DNA from: Proteobacteria bacterium SG_bin6
Lineage (GTDB): Bacteria; Pseudomonadota; Alphaproteobacteria; Sphingomonadales; Sphingomonadaceae
NCBI GenBank assembly: GCA_002083435.1
Contig: LWDJ01000050.1
Location: 62,001-126,000, forward strand
Direction: 5' to 3'
Length of the DNA stretch: 64,000 nucleotides
Shown here: positions 1 through 8,307 of the stretch, in pieces
Layout of the letters: each line of letters opens with the position of its first letter
Numbering within the stretch: position 1 is the first letter of the stretch
The notes under the pieces: generated by a model
Database searches by the model: none
What the model saw: the letters and a program-made list of their open reading frames with translations, nothing else
Told to the model about the DNA's origin: nothing
Translations under genes and position numbers: made by a program

Positions 1-798
1 CGGCTGGCCGGCGAGCAGCATCGCGAACGACACGGTGCCGGAGGCGTTGCGCACATAGCTCGCGGTGCCGGCGGTGACGCCCGACACGAGCTTCGCGCCG
101 TTGACCCCGCCCAGCGCCACATCGACGCGGCCGCCATCGTTGTAGGTCACCGCGATGTCGCTGATCGCGCTCAATTCCTCGAGCGCCTTGTCGCGCTGGT
201 CGAGCAGCTGCGCCTGAGAGGTGGTGCCCGGTTGCGCGCGGCCCAGGCCTTCGTTGACCTTGGCGAGCGTGACGCCGATGCGGTTGACCTGATCGATCGC
301 GCTCTGCGCGGTCGCGTCAAGATCGACGCTCACCTGATCGAGCGAGCGCGCGGTCGTCTGGAACGCGGTCGCGATGCTGGTGCCGGCTTCCAGATAGCTG
401 GTGCGCGCGGGCGACGAGGTCGGGTCGGCGGCGACGCCCTTGGCGGCGTTGAAGAATTCGCTGATGCGCGAGCCGAGCTGGTTGCCGGTCAGCGCGTCCT
501 GGATGCGCGAGAGCCAGGTAATGCCGGCCTGGGTCTTGGCGAGATCGGCGCCTGTCGAGCGCACCGCGCTGTTGCGCAGATCCTCCGACAGACGCTGCAC
601 GCCAATCACGGCGACGCCGTTGCCCACGGTCGAGCGTTCCTGCGCCAGCGCGCCGTTGGTGGAGGCGTTTTCAGACAGCTCGACCCGCCGCCGCGCATAG
701 CCCGGCGTCGATGCGTTGGCGATGTTATCGGACACGGTGGTGAGCGCCGATTGATAGGCGCGCAATCCACTCGCTCCGATGGCCAGCAGGTCGCTCAT
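1..798 (-). CDS. flgK: Flagellar hook-associated protein FlgK (3' end cut by window edge)
   Basis: The first hook-filament junction protein, exported by the flagellar type III system. Reading leftward from ATG at 798 gives 266 codons with no stop before the window edge, so only the N-terminal part is present. The start MSDLLAIGASGLRAYQSAL, followed by a SDNIANASTPGYARR segment, is the rod/hook-family D0 helix that FlgK shares with FlgE, FlgF and FlgG. The ATG overlaps the TGA of the upstream flgJ-like gene (ATGA), so it is the last gene seen of the flgB-to-flgK operon. FlgL would be expected just to the left. The family and start are clear; the C-terminus is not visible. Confidence 0.93.
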   Translation of the reverse strand, partial: MSDLLAIGASGLRAYQSALTTVSDNIANASTPGYARRRVELSENASTNGALAQERSTVGNGVAVIGVQRLSEDLRNSAVRSTGADLAKTQAGITWLSRIQDALTGNQLGSRISEFFNAAKGVAADPTSSPARTSYLEAGTSIATAFQTTARSLDQVSVDLDATAQSAIDQVNRIGVTLAKVNEGLGRAQPGTTSQAQLLDQRDKALEELSAISDIAVTYNDGGRVDVALGGVNGAKLVSGVTAGTASYVRNASGTVSFAMLLAGQP

Positions 799-1130
799 GG
801 CACCGCTTTGTCCCCGGTATCGTTAAGATCGGGTTGCGCTTTCGCCAAAAAATCGACCACCGCCTTGCCGATACCCAGCGGCTTGGCGGAAGTTATTGAT
901 GCCGCCAGCTTTTCATCCTGCATGTCGCGGAAAGTGTCGAGCGCCTTGCTGCCGAAAATATCCTCGGCGAGGTGGGTCTGGCGCATCGACTTGACCATCA
1001 TCTGAACGAAAACCTGCTCGAACTGGCGGCCCGCGCCCTCCAGGTTCGCGCGGTTCGACAGACGGCGCGAATCGGGGCCGATGGCGGCGTCGATCGCGGC
1101 GCCGGCGCGGGGGGCGACCGGGCTCGTCAC
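795..1130 (-). CDS. flgJ: Single-domain FlgJ-like rod-binding protein
   Basis: Rod-assembly protein, 111 residues, with GTG start. It matches only the N-terminal rod-binding half of enterobacterial FlgJ: residues about 30-75 carry the GRQFEQVFVQMMVKSMRQT helix and a DTFRDMQDEKLA segment typical of this domain. There is no muramidase domain, which is usual in alphaproteobacteria, where a separate lytic transglycosylase does that job; a candidate lies at 10285. The start overlaps the flgI stop as GTGA and its own stop overlaps the flgK start as ATGA, which implies translational coupling. The family call is firm. Confidence 0.9.
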   Translation of the reverse strand: MTSPVAPRAGAAIDAAIGPDSRRLSNRANLEGAGRQFEQVFVQMMVKSMRQTHLAEDIFGSKALDTFRDMQDEKLAASITSAKPLGIGKAVVDFLAKAQPDLNDTGDKAVP

Positions 1131-2233
1131 AGGATCACCAGTTCGGCCTTGAGCGCGCCGGCTTCCTTCAGCGCCTCCAGGATCGCGACAAGGTCGGCCG
1201 GCGAGGCGCCGATCGCGTTCATCGCCTTCACCACATCGGCGAGCTTCGGCCCGGGTGCCAGCAGGAACACCGGCTTCACTTCCTCGCCGACCGACACGCC
1301 CGAGCGCTGCTCGACCGCGGTCTGGCCCTGGCTGAACGGCGCTGGCTGGCTGATCCGCTGCGATTCGTCGACGCGGACGGTCAGCTTGCCCTGCGTCACC
1401 GCCGCCGGCCCCAGCCGCACCGCCGAATTGATGACGACGGTGCCGGTGCGCGCGTTCACGATCACCCGCGCGGCGGGCTCCGCCGGCGTTACGACCAGAT
1501 TCTCGATCGCACTCATCAGCTGCGCGCGGACATCGGCGCCGCCCGGCGCGCTGATCGCGATGGACACCGCGTCCACCGCCTGCGCGCGCCCCGGCCCGAG
1601 CCGGGCGTTGATCGCCGCCGCGACCGATTGCGCCGTGGTGAAATCGGCGCGCATCAGGTTGAAGGTCATCACCGGGCTGGTATCGAAGCCCGTATCGACC
1701 GCGCGTTCGACGCTCGCCCCTTCCGGGATGCGGCCCGAGGAGGGTATGTTGACGACGATCTTCGAGCCGTCCGCCCCGTCGGCACCCAAGCCGCCGACCG
1801 CGAGATTGCCCTGCGCCATCGCGTAGATCTGGCCATCGGCGCCTTGCAGCGGGGTGAGGATCAGCGCGCCGCCGCGCAGCGATTTGGCGCGGCCGAGCGC
1901 GGCGACGGTCACGTCGATCCGCTGGCCGGGCTTGGCGAAGGCCGGCAGTTCGGCGGTGACGAGCACGGCGGCCGCGTTCTTCAGCGCCGGGTTGATCCCC
2001 GCCGGCAGCTGCAAGCCAAAGCGCGAGGCGACCGCCTTCATCGACTGGACGGTATATTCCAGATTGTCGTCGCCCGTGCCCGGCAGGCCGACGACGATGC
2101 CATAGCCGGTCAGCTGGTTGCTCCGGATGCCCTGGAAGTTGCCAAGATCCTTCACCCGCTCGGCCCAGGCGGGGCCGGCGGTAGCGGTCAGGCTCATCAG
2201 GCCGAGCAGCAAGGCGATCAGCAGGCGGATCAT
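1127..2233 (-). CDS. flgI: Flagellar P-ring protein FlgI
   Basis: Periplasmic P-ring subunit around the rod, 368 residues, the normal family length. I chose ATG 2233 because it is followed by a clean Sec signal peptide (MIRLLIALLLGLMSLTATAG, cleavage near residue 24 after AWA). The mature protein opens with ERVKDLGNFQGIRSNQLTGY, the hallmark N-terminus of FlgI, and GLPGTGDDN follows. The C-terminus ends in hydrophobic LVIL as in other FlgI proteins. It lies 13 bp downstream of flgH and overlaps flgJ by four bases. Longer upstream readings run into flgH and are not credible. Confidence 0.95.
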   Translation of the reverse strand: MIRLLIALLLGLMSLTATAGPAWAERVKDLGNFQGIRSNQLTGYGIVVGLPGTGDDNLEYTVQSMKAVASRFGLQLPAGINPALKNAAAVLVTAELPAFAKPGQRIDVTVAALGRAKSLRGGALILTPLQGADGQIYAMAQGNLAVGGLGADGADGSKIVVNIPSSGRIPEGASVERAVDTGFDTSPVMTFNLMRADFTTAQSVAAAINARLGPGRAQAVDAVSIAISAPGGADVRAQLMSAIENLVVTPAEPAARVIVNARTGTVVINSAVRLGPAAVTQGKLTVRVDESQRISQPAPFSQGQTAVEQRSGVSVGEEVKPVFLLAPGPKLADVVKAMNAIGASPADLVAILEALKEAGALKAELVIL

Positions 2234-2246
2234 GGTTCGGTCCCCA

Positions 2247-3110
2247 TCAGAACGGGCTGAGCACGGAGAAGAAGCGGCTGAACCAGCCCTGGCGCGCCGC
2301 GCGGGCGACGTCGCCCTTGCCGGTATATTCGATCTGCGCGTCCGCGACGCGGGTGGAGGGGACGCGATTGTCCATGTCGACATCGGCCATACGGACGAGG
2401 CCGCGGATCTGCATGAACTCGTCGCCGCGGTTGAGCACGACGCGCTTGGTTCCCTGCACCAGCATCGTGCCATTGGGATAAACGGCGGCGACGGTGACGC
2501 TCATCTCGCCCGACAGCGAGTTGGACTGGTCGGCGGTGCCCTCACCCTTGAAACCGCGATTGCCGCCGACTTTCGCGGCTCCGGGATCGAAGGCGAGCGG
2601 ACCGGAGCTCGGCGGCGTGATCGCGACATTGCCGTTGCTGTCCAGCTTCGAGCTGGACGACTTGGTCGCCATGGTGCGCTCGACCAGCACGATCGTCAGC
2701 GGATCGCCGACGCGCTTGGCGCGCCAGCCCTCGTAAAGCGGGGCATAGCCGTTCACCGCCTGGAAGATCGCGCCGTTCGCCTGGGCCGGCGGCGGGGCAT
2801 ACACCGGCGGCGGGGGCGGCGGCAGCGGCTGCGCGCTCGGCATCGTCGTGGTGAAATCGGGTTTGGGCTTCTTCTTGCCGAACAGGCTGGCATCGGCCGG
2901 CGTCGGCAGCGCGACCGCGGCCGCGAGCGCCGCCAGCCCGAGCAGCGCGGCGATCCGCTCGGCGAGCGTCCACGACGGGGTCGCGGCGGGCGCGCTGGCC
3001 AGGAACGGCGGCACGAACGCCTCCTCGGCGCCGGCGAAGGCGATCGGGTCGCGGCTGTCGGCCGGATGGCGGCAGGCGGCGCGGCCGGGCTTAGATGTTC
3101 TGGTTGACAT
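2247..3110 (-). CDS. flgH: Flagellar L-ring protein FlgH, atypical N-terminus without lipobox
   Basis: Outer-membrane L-ring subunit. The conserved body (GDPLTIVLVERTMATKSSSS, a mid-region GxFxGxGxxxQ-like stretch and a C-terminal VADAQIEYTGKGDV segment) is clearly FlgH. The ATG at 3110 gives 287 residues and overlaps the flgG end by 20 bp. An in-frame GTG at about 3014 would give a shorter form. In either case the hydrophobic segment (ALLGLAALAAAVALPTPADA) leads into SLFGKKKPKPDF with no lipobox cysteine, whereas FlgH is normally a lipoprotein. A Pro-rich stretch (PLPPPPPPVYAPPPA) follows. The start is uncertain; the family is not. Confidence 0.9.
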   Translation of the reverse strand: MSTRTSKPGRAACRHPADSRDPIAFAGAEEAFVPPFLASAPAATPSWTLAERIAALLGLAALAAAVALPTPADASLFGKKKPKPDFTTTMPSAQPLPPPPPPVYAPPPAQANGAIFQAVNGYAPLYEGWRAKRVGDPLTIVLVERTMATKSSSSKLDSNGNVAITPPSSGPLAFDPGAAKVGGNRGFKGEGTADQSNSLSGEMSVTVAAVYPNGTMLVQGTKRVVLNRGDEFMQIRGLVRMADVDMDNRVPSTRVADAQIEYTGKGDVARAARQGWFSRFFSVLSPF

Positions 3111-3879
3111 ATTTCAGCATCTCGTCGGTCGCGGCGATCATCTTGGAATTGACTTCATAGGCGCGCTGGGTCTCGATCATGTCGACCAGTTCCTCGACGA
3201 CATTGACGTTCGATCCCTCGAGCATCCCCTGGCGGACATTGCCGCGCCCCTGGTCGCCCGGCACGCCGAGCACCGCCGCGCCCGAGGCGGCGCTTTCGAG
3301 CAGATAGTTGTCGCCGCGCGCCTGCAGGCCGGCGGGGTTGGGGAAGGTCGCGACCTGCAACTGGCCCAGCTGCTGCAGCTCGGCCTGGTTGGGGATCGCG
3401 GCCGAGACGGTGCCGTCGGTGCCGATCGTGATCGAGGTCGCGTTCTCGGGGATCGTGATCCCGGGCTGCACCTGATAGCCGTCCGCCGTCACCAGCAGCC
3501 CTTGCGCGGAGCGGCTGAAATTGCCGGCGCGAGTATAGCCCAATTGCCCGCCGGGCAGCTGCACTTGGAAGAAGCCCTGCCCATCGAGCGCCAGATCGAG
3601 CGAATTGCCGGTCTGCGCGAGCGAGCCCTGGGTGTCGATCCGCGCGGTGCCCTGGATGCGCACGCCGGTGCCGAGATTGAGCCCGGTCGCATATTGCGTC
3701 TGCTGGGTGCTCGCGGCCCCCGGCGCGGTCACCGTCTGGTAGGCGAGCGTCGCGAAGGCGGCGCGGTCGCGCTTGTAGGCGGTGGTGTTGACGTTCGCCA
3801 GGTTGTTCGAAATCACCCGCATGCGCATGTCCTGCGCGTCGAGTCCGGTACGGGCGATGTGAAGCGCGGCGCTGCTCAT
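3091..3879 (-). CDS. flgG: Flagellar distal rod protein FlgG
   Basis: Distal rod subunit, 262 residues, the usual FlgG length. The N-terminal ARTGLDAQDMRMRVISNNLA and NVNTTAYKRDRAAF segments and the C-terminal EGSNVNVVEELVDMIETQRA are the terminal coiled-coil motifs of rod/hook proteins. The central LDLALDGQGFFQVQLPGG is FlgG-like. It starts 12 bp after the flgF stop and its end overlaps the flgH reading frame. Exported by the flagellar type III apparatus, it assembles inside the P- and L-rings encoded just downstream. Confidence 0.95.
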   Translation of the reverse strand: MSSAALHIARTGLDAQDMRMRVISNNLANVNTTAYKRDRAAFATLAYQTVTAPGAASTQQTQYATGLNLGTGVRIQGTARIDTQGSLAQTGNSLDLALDGQGFFQVQLPGGQLGYTRAGNFSRSAQGLLVTADGYQVQPGITIPENATSITIGTDGTVSAAIPNQAELQQLGQLQVATFPNPAGLQARGDNYLLESAASGAAVLGVPGDQGRGNVRQGMLEGSNVNVVEELVDMIETQRAYEVNSKMIAATDEMLKYVNQNI

Positions 3880-3891
3880 CGGGTGGCTCCT

Positions 3892-4641
3892 TTAGCTGGG
3901 CATGCGCATCAGGGATGCGCTGCTTTCGTCGAGTTGCTTGGCTTCCTTCATCAGGTTGGCCTGGACTTCGTAGCTGCGCTGGTTCTGGATCATGTCCACC
4001 AGCGCCTCGGTGAGGTTGACGTTGGACCCTTCGAGCGCGCCCGATTGCACGCTCGCGGTCAAATCCTGGGGCAGGGCGCCGCCGCCTTTCACGTACAGCA
4101 GGTTGTCGAGACCCTTGATCGTCTTGCTGCCCTGGGTGTTCACCAGCTTGATCGTCTCGATAGCTTGCGGCGGCGTGCCGGGCGGCGACCCTTGCGGTAC
4201 GAACTGCACCTGCCCGTCGGTGCCGATCGTCACGCTATCGGCCGGGGGCACGGTGATCGGCGCTCCCCCAGCGCCGATCACCGGGAAACCGTCGCCGGTT
4301 TCCAGCACCCCCGTCGTGGCGACGCGAAGGTCGCCGCGGCGGGTATAGGCTTCCTGGCCGTCGCTCGCCTGCACCGCGATCCAGGCATCCCCCTGGACCG
4401 CGATGTCGAGCGACCGGCCGGTCTGCACCACCGTGCCCGAGCGCCGATCGATATCGGTGATCTCCTCGGACGCCGGCTGGCGCGATTGCAGGCCGGGGCC
4501 TTTGACGTTGAGCTGATCGAACACCACCCGATCGGCGCGAAAGCCGATGGTCGAGGCATTGGCCATGTTGTTCGCGATCGCGGCCTGCGCCGAAAGATGC
4601 GCCTTGAGGCCCGATGCCGCGGTGTAAACCAGCTTATCCAT
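3892..4641 (-). CDS. flgF: Flagellar proximal rod protein FlgF
   Basis: Proximal rod subunit, 249 residues. It opens with MDKLVYTAASGLKAHLSAQA and an IANNMANASTIGFRAD segment, and ends with EGSNVNLTEALVDMIQNQRS, the N- and C-terminal helices shared by the rod/hook family. The MDxLVYTAxxGxK opening separates FlgF from FlgG. It lies between flgE (26 bp upstream) and flgG (12 bp downstream) in the conserved operon order. Nothing unusual is seen. Confidence 0.94.
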   Translation of the reverse strand: MDKLVYTAASGLKAHLSAQAAIANNMANASTIGFRADRVVFDQLNVKGPGLQSRQPASEEITDIDRRSGTVVQTGRSLDIAVQGDAWIAVQASDGQEAYTRRGDLRVATTGVLETGDGFPVIGAGGAPITVPPADSVTIGTDGQVQFVPQGSPPGTPPQAIETIKLVNTQGSKTIKGLDNLLYVKGGGALPQDLTASVQSGALEGSNVNLTEALVDMIQNQRSYEVQANLMKEAKQLDESSASLMRMPS

Positions 4642-4667
4642 TCAAACGCCCCCGATTTCCCTTGCGA

Positions 4668-5918
4668 TCAGCGGATGTTGAAGATCGTCTGGCTGATCGA
4701 ATTGTCGGTCTCGAGCGCCTTGGCATTCGCCTGGAAGTTGCGCTGCGCGGCGATCAGGCCGACCAGCTCTTCCGTGATGTCGACGTTCGAGCGTTCGATC
4801 GTGCCCGACAGCAAGTTGCCGAAGCCGTTCGAGCCCGCCTCGCCCGTGATCGCCGCGCCCGACAGGCCGGTCGACGCCCAGGTCGAGTTGCCGAGCTGGC
4901 GCAGGCCGGTGGGGTTCGAGAAGTTCGCGAGCAGCACCTTGCCCAGCACCTGCGACGTGCCGTTCGAGAAGCTGACCGAGATCAGGCCCTCGGAGTCGAC
5001 CGTCACGCCCTGCAGCTGGCCCACGGCCTCGCCGTCCTGGCTGCGCTGCGGAATGTCGAACGGCGACGAGCTCTGCTTGGTGATGCTGCCGAAATCGATC
5101 GAGATCTGCTGCTGGTTCGGGCTGCCCGAAGGCGTGAACGCGGGCAGGGTGGTCGGCGTCGTCGGCGCGGTAAGCGCGCCGGTCGCATCGAAAGTCAGCT
5201 GGAAGCCGGTGCCCACCTGCTGGTTGCCGACATAGGAGAAGACGCTCCACTGGCTGTTGCCGGTAGTGCCGCCCACCGTATCGCGGCGGAAATAGTTGGT
5301 CAGCGTCTGGGCGTTGCCTTCGGCGTCATAGATCGTCGTTTGGGTCGAATAGTTGAAGCTGTTCGGGTTGAAGCGGTCGAAGGTCGTCACCGACGGCACC
5401 GCCGCGCCCGAGGGCAGGTTGGCGGTAAGCTGCACATTCGCAGTCGGCACCGGGGTGCCGCTGGTCGCGGGCAGGCGCAGCGGCGTCGCCGAGTTGATGC
5501 CCGCCGCGACCACCGCGCCCGAACCGTCCGCCGGATAAGCGAGCAGGTGCGCGCCCTGGCCATCGACCACGTAGCGGTCGGCATCGACCAGGAAGGCGCC
5601 GTTGCGGGTGTAGTTGATGGTGTTGCCGTCAAGCTTGGGCTTCACCGCGAAGAAGCCGTCGCCCGAGATCGCGATATCGAGCGAGCTCTGTGACTGCACC
5701 AGGTTGCCCTGGCTGAACTGCTGGCGGTTCGCCTTGACGACGGTGCCCGAGCCGACCGCCGAGGTCGGGTTACGCGACACCGACGAGGCGATGACGTCGG
5801 CGAATTCCGAACGGCTCTTCTTGAAGCCGTTGGTGGTGACGTTCGCAAGGTTGTGCGAAATCACCGAAAGATCGGTCTGGGCCGCTTGCAGGCCGCTCAA
5901 GGATGTGAAGAACGACAT
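4668..5918 (-). CDS. flgE: Flagellar hook protein FlgE
   Basis: Hook subunit, 416 residues. The N-terminus has MSFFTSLSGLQAAQTDLSVI and ISHNLANVTTNGFKKSRSEF, and the C-terminus has ERSNVDITEELVGLIAAQRN. The variable Thr/Asn-rich middle (about residues 140-300) is the outward-facing D1/D2 region and contains YSTQTTIYDAEGNAQTLTNY, typical of FlgE. The gene follows flgD, whose product caps the growing hook, at a 26-bp spacing. It is shorter than the very long hook proteins of some relatives but within the normal range. Confidence 0.95.
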   Translation of the reverse strand: MSFFTSLSGLQAAQTDLSVISHNLANVTTNGFKKSRSEFADVIASSVSRNPTSAVGSGTVVKANRQQFSQGNLVQSQSSLDIAISGDGFFAVKPKLDGNTINYTRNGAFLVDADRYVVDGQGAHLLAYPADGSGAVVAAGINSATPLRLPATSGTPVPTANVQLTANLPSGAAVPSVTTFDRFNPNSFNYSTQTTIYDAEGNAQTLTNYFRRDTVGGTTGNSQWSVFSYVGNQQVGTGFQLTFDATGALTAPTTPTTLPAFTPSGSPNQQQISIDFGSITKQSSSPFDIPQRSQDGEAVGQLQGVTVDSEGLISVSFSNGTSQVLGKVLLANFSNPTGLRQLGNSTWASTGLSGAAITGEAGSNGFGNLLSGTIERSNVDITEELVGLIAAQRNFQANAKALETDNSISQTIFNIR

Positions 5919-5944
5919 GGCTTATACTCCTCCATTCAAATGAC

Positions 5945-6643
5945 TCAGCTTGCCTTGCGCACTTGACTGGGGTCGATCTGACCCAGGCCAACCAGGTTGA
6001 GCTTCGGCGCACCGCCCGAAGGCAGCGACACCGACTCAACCGGCGCCCAGACAAGCCCGGTCGTGCCCACCGACTTGCCGTTGTTGCTTGCGGTAACCGC
6101 GATCTTGTACGGCCCGGCCGGCGCGGGATCGCCCGACGCGGTCTTGCCGTCCCACTTCCAATCGACGCTGCCCTTCTTCTGCGCGCCGAGATCGACGACC
6201 TTCAGCAGCTCGCCATTGGGGGACTGGATCGCGACGCGGACCGAGCCGGCGTCCGCCGCCAGTTCCACCGCGCCATCGACGCTGCCGTCGCTGTTGGCGA
6301 TCGCGCTGTTGCCCTCGGTCAGCACCGCGCGGCCGACATAGCCCATCGCATCGGTGCTGCTGGTGCCGTTCAGGCGATCCGCGACGGTCTTCAGCGTCTT
6401 GTTCATCTCCGCGATGCCGCTCACCTGGGTGAACTGGGCAAGCTGGGTGATCTGCTGCATCGGATCCTGCGGCGCGGTCGGGTCCTGGTTCTTCAGCTGC
6501 GCGGTGAGCAGCGTCAGAAAGTCCTTCTGCGTCAGCTGATTGGCTTCCTCGGCCGTCTGCACCTTGGCCGCCGTCTTGTTGGCGGTGCGGGTGATGCCGA
6601 GGTTCTTCAGCGTGCTATCGAAGGCGGTGGTCGTCGCGGTCAT
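5945..6643 (-). CDS. flgD: Flagellar hook-capping protein FlgD
   Basis: Scaffold cap needed for hook polymerisation, 232 residues. Residues about 35-75 hold the conserved FlgD N-terminal motif, QLTQKDFLTLLTAQLKNQDP followed by DPMQQITQLAQFTQVSGI. The C-terminal half carries the FlgD Ig-like signature with VDWKWDGKTASGDPAPAGPY. The stop of flgC lies only two bases before its ATG. Order and sequence agree fully. Confidence 0.95.
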   Translation of the reverse strand: MTATTTAFDSTLKNLGITRTANKTAAKVQTAEEANQLTQKDFLTLLTAQLKNQDPTAPQDPMQQITQLAQFTQVSGIAEMNKTLKTVADRLNGTSSTDAMGYVGRAVLTEGNSAIANSDGSVDGAVELAADAGSVRVAIQSPNGELLKVVDLGAQKKGSVDWKWDGKTASGDPAPAGPYKIAVTASNNGKSVGTTGLVWAPVESVSLPSGGAPKLNLVGLGQIDPSQVRKAS

Positions 6644-6645
6644 GA

Positions 6646-7056
6646 TCAGCGTCCCAGCTTCAGGGTGTCGATGATCAGCGACTTGGCGGTCTGCATCACT
6701 TCGACATTGTTTTGGTAGGTCCGCGCGCTCTCGAGCATGTCGACGAGTTCGCGGGTTTCATCGACCGCCGCTTCGAAGACGTTGCCGTCCTTGTCGGCCA
6801 TCGGGTTCGACGGGTCGTAGCGCTTCACCGGCGCGTTGCCGGCGCGGACGATATTCTCGACATGCACCGAGGACAGGCCGCTCGCCTTGTCGAACTCGCT
6901 GCGGAACACCGGCTTCATCGTCTTGTAGGCGCCGGCCTCGGTCGAAGAGACGACGCCGACATTGGCGAGGTTCGACGCGGTCGTGTTCATCCGCACCAGC
7001 TGCGCGGTCATCGCGCGACCGGCGACCTGGAAGATGGTCATGGGACGGTCGGCCAT
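6646..7056 (-). CDS. flgC: Flagellar proximal rod protein FlgC
   Basis: Rod subunit, 136 residues, the normal size for FlgC. The N-terminal IFQVAGRAMTAQLVRMNTTA and SNLANVGV segments and the C-terminal ELVDMLESARTYQNNVEVMQ followed by TAKSLIIDTLKLGR are diagnostic. It follows flgB after a single base and precedes flgD by two, so it is tightly coupled in the operon. No anomaly is seen. Confidence 0.95.
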   Translation of the reverse strand: MADRPMTIFQVAGRAMTAQLVRMNTTASNLANVGVVSSTEAGAYKTMKPVFRSEFDKASGLSSVHVENIVRAGNAPVKRYDPSNPMADKDGNVFEAAVDETRELVDMLESARTYQNNVEVMQTAKSLIIDTLKLGR

Positions 7057-7057
7057 C

Positions 7058-7417
7058 TCACTCCCCCTTCAGCGCGCGAGTGATCTGGCCGATGCGGCCG
7101 TTGAGGAACGACAGCGTCGTCTGATAGGCGACGGCGTTCTCGGCGAAGGCGGTCTGTTCGGTGGCGAGCTCGACGGTGTTGCCATCGAGCGAGGGCTGCA
7201 CCGGAACGCGGAATTTGGTGGCGGCGTCGATCGCGCCGTCGCTCAGGCTGCCATCGCTCGCCTGGCGCATCGCGGCGTCGAAATCGATGTCGCGCGCCTT
7301 GTAGCCGGGGGTGGAGGCATTGGCGATGTTCGACGCCAGCATACCCAGGCGCCGCGAGCGCACTTCCAGCGCCGCGCCATGTACCCCGAAAAGCTGTTCA
7401 CCAGACATCATGGGCAT
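7058..7417 (-). CDS. flgB: Flagellar proximal rod protein FlgB
   Basis: First gene of the leftward rod/hook operon, 119 residues from ATG 7417. In-frame ATGs at 7411 and 7408 are also possible and fit a GGGGA ribosome-binding sequence better. The core has a FGVHGAALEVRSRRLGMLAS segment, NIANASTPGYKARDIDFDAA, and a C-terminal TTLSFLNGRIGQITRALKGE, all FlgB features. A longer reading frame reaches 7612 but would run across the sigma-54 promoter at 7451-7466, so it is rejected. Confidence 0.92.
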   Translation of the reverse strand: MPMMSGEQLFGVHGAALEVRSRRLGMLASNIANASTPGYKARDIDFDAAMRQASDGSLSDGAIDAATKFRVPVQPSLDGNTVELATEQTAFAENAVAYQTTLSFLNGRIGQITRALKGE

Positions 7418-7450
7418 TCCCCACAATCGACATTGCTCCGCCAGCAAAGA

Positions 7451-7466
7451 AGCAAGGGGCGTGCCA
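7451..7466 (-). promoter_or_regulatory. Sigma-54 (-24/-12) promoter of the flgB operon
   Basis: On the minus strand the sequence is TGGCACGCCCCTTGCT, an exact match to the RpoN consensus TGGCACG-N4-TTGC(A/T), with ten bases between the invariant GG and GC. It lies 34-49 bp upstream of the flgB start, predicting transcription from about 7440. A FlbD- or FleQ-type activator would be expected; its gene is not in the window. Confidence 0.85.
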
Positions 7467-7614
7467 ATTTCGCAGGGATGGTTCTCGGGCTCGTACGGAG
7501 GCTCGGCGCCGAAGCGAAAGGCGGGTCGCCAGGATGGCCGACGCGGCGAGAGACGCGCGCTTGCCCTATGATAATAGAGCGTCGCGGCCTTATGCGCGGC
7601 GGTCGCCGCCAACT

Positions 7615-7630
7615 TGGCCCGCGCCTTGCT
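7615..7630 (+). promoter_or_regulatory. Probable sigma-54 promoter of the compact stator operon
   Basis: TGGCCCGCGCCTTGCT keeps the invariant GG and GC with ten-base spacing and differs from the consensus at one position (A to C in the -24 element). Transcription would begin near 7641, one base before the ATG at 7642, which would make the message leaderless. It is divergent from the flgB promoter about 150 bp away. Confidence 0.6.
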
Positions 7631-7641
7631 TAAAGTAAGGC

Positions 7642-8307
7642 ATGGACCTGGTTTCGCTGCAGCCCTTGTTCGATCCCACCGCGTTCGTGCTCGTCGCTGG
7701 CGGCACGCTGCTCGCGGTGGCCCTGCGCACTCCGCTTGGCGATCTCGCCCGCGCGGGTGGAGCGTTGCGCCTGTTGTGGCGCAAGCCGTTCAGCGCCGAT
7801 CCCTTGCTCGCGCAGATTTCGGCGTTCGGCCGCATCGCCGCGCGCCACGGCGTCATCGCGCTGGAACGCTCGGTGATCGAGGATAAGGAGCTGGCCGGTG
7901 TCGTCGCGACAATCGTCGACGGTGGGGACGGGGTGGCGGTGAGCGAGACGCTCGCCACGCTGCGCCGCGCCCGCACCGAGCGCCATCTGAATGCCGCCGA
8001 TACCTGGGCGAGCGCCGCCGATTTGGCGCCGGGCATCGGCATGATCGGCACCCTGCTCGGCCTGGCCGGCATGTTCCGCGCGATGGATGATCCGATGGCG
8101 ATCGGCGGGGCGATGGCGGTGGCTCTGTTATCAACGCTTTACGGCGCGGTGATCGCCAATCTCGTCGCCCTGCCCGTGGCCAATCGGTTGCGTCAGGCGG
8201 CGCGGCGCGAGGCGATCGAGCGGCTGCGGCTCGACGCGCCGCTGATCGCGCTCGCCGAACGCGAGGCGCCCCGGCTGCGGCGGCCCAATACGGCGGAGGC
8301 GGCATGA
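7642..8307 (+). CDS. MotA/PomA-like stator protein, short form lacking the first membrane segment
   Basis: Inner-membrane proton/ion-channel subunit of the MotA/TolQ/ExbB superfamily, 221 residues. It aligns with PomA-type MotA from the second membrane segment on (TAFVLVAGGTLLAVAL near residues 13-28). It then has a cytoplasmic loop and the paired C-terminal membrane segments (DLAPGIGMIGTLLGLAGMF near 132-150, AMAVALLSTLYGAVIANLVA near 159-178). The usual first transmembrane helix is missing, so it is shorter than PomA (about 250). The next gene, overlapping by four bases, is the MotB partner. A second, full-length MotA lies at 14261. It may be an alternative stator, or a remnant. Confidence 0.8.
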   Translation: MDLVSLQPLFDPTAFVLVAGGTLLAVALRTPLGDLARAGGALRLLWRKPFSADPLLAQISAFGRIAARHGVIALERSVIEDKELAGVVATIVDGGDGVAVSETLATLRRARTERHLNAADTWASAADLAPGIGMIGTLLGLAGMFRAMDDPMAIGGAMAVALLSTLYGAVIANLVALPVANRLRQAARREAIERLRLDAPLIALAEREAPRLRRPNTAEAA

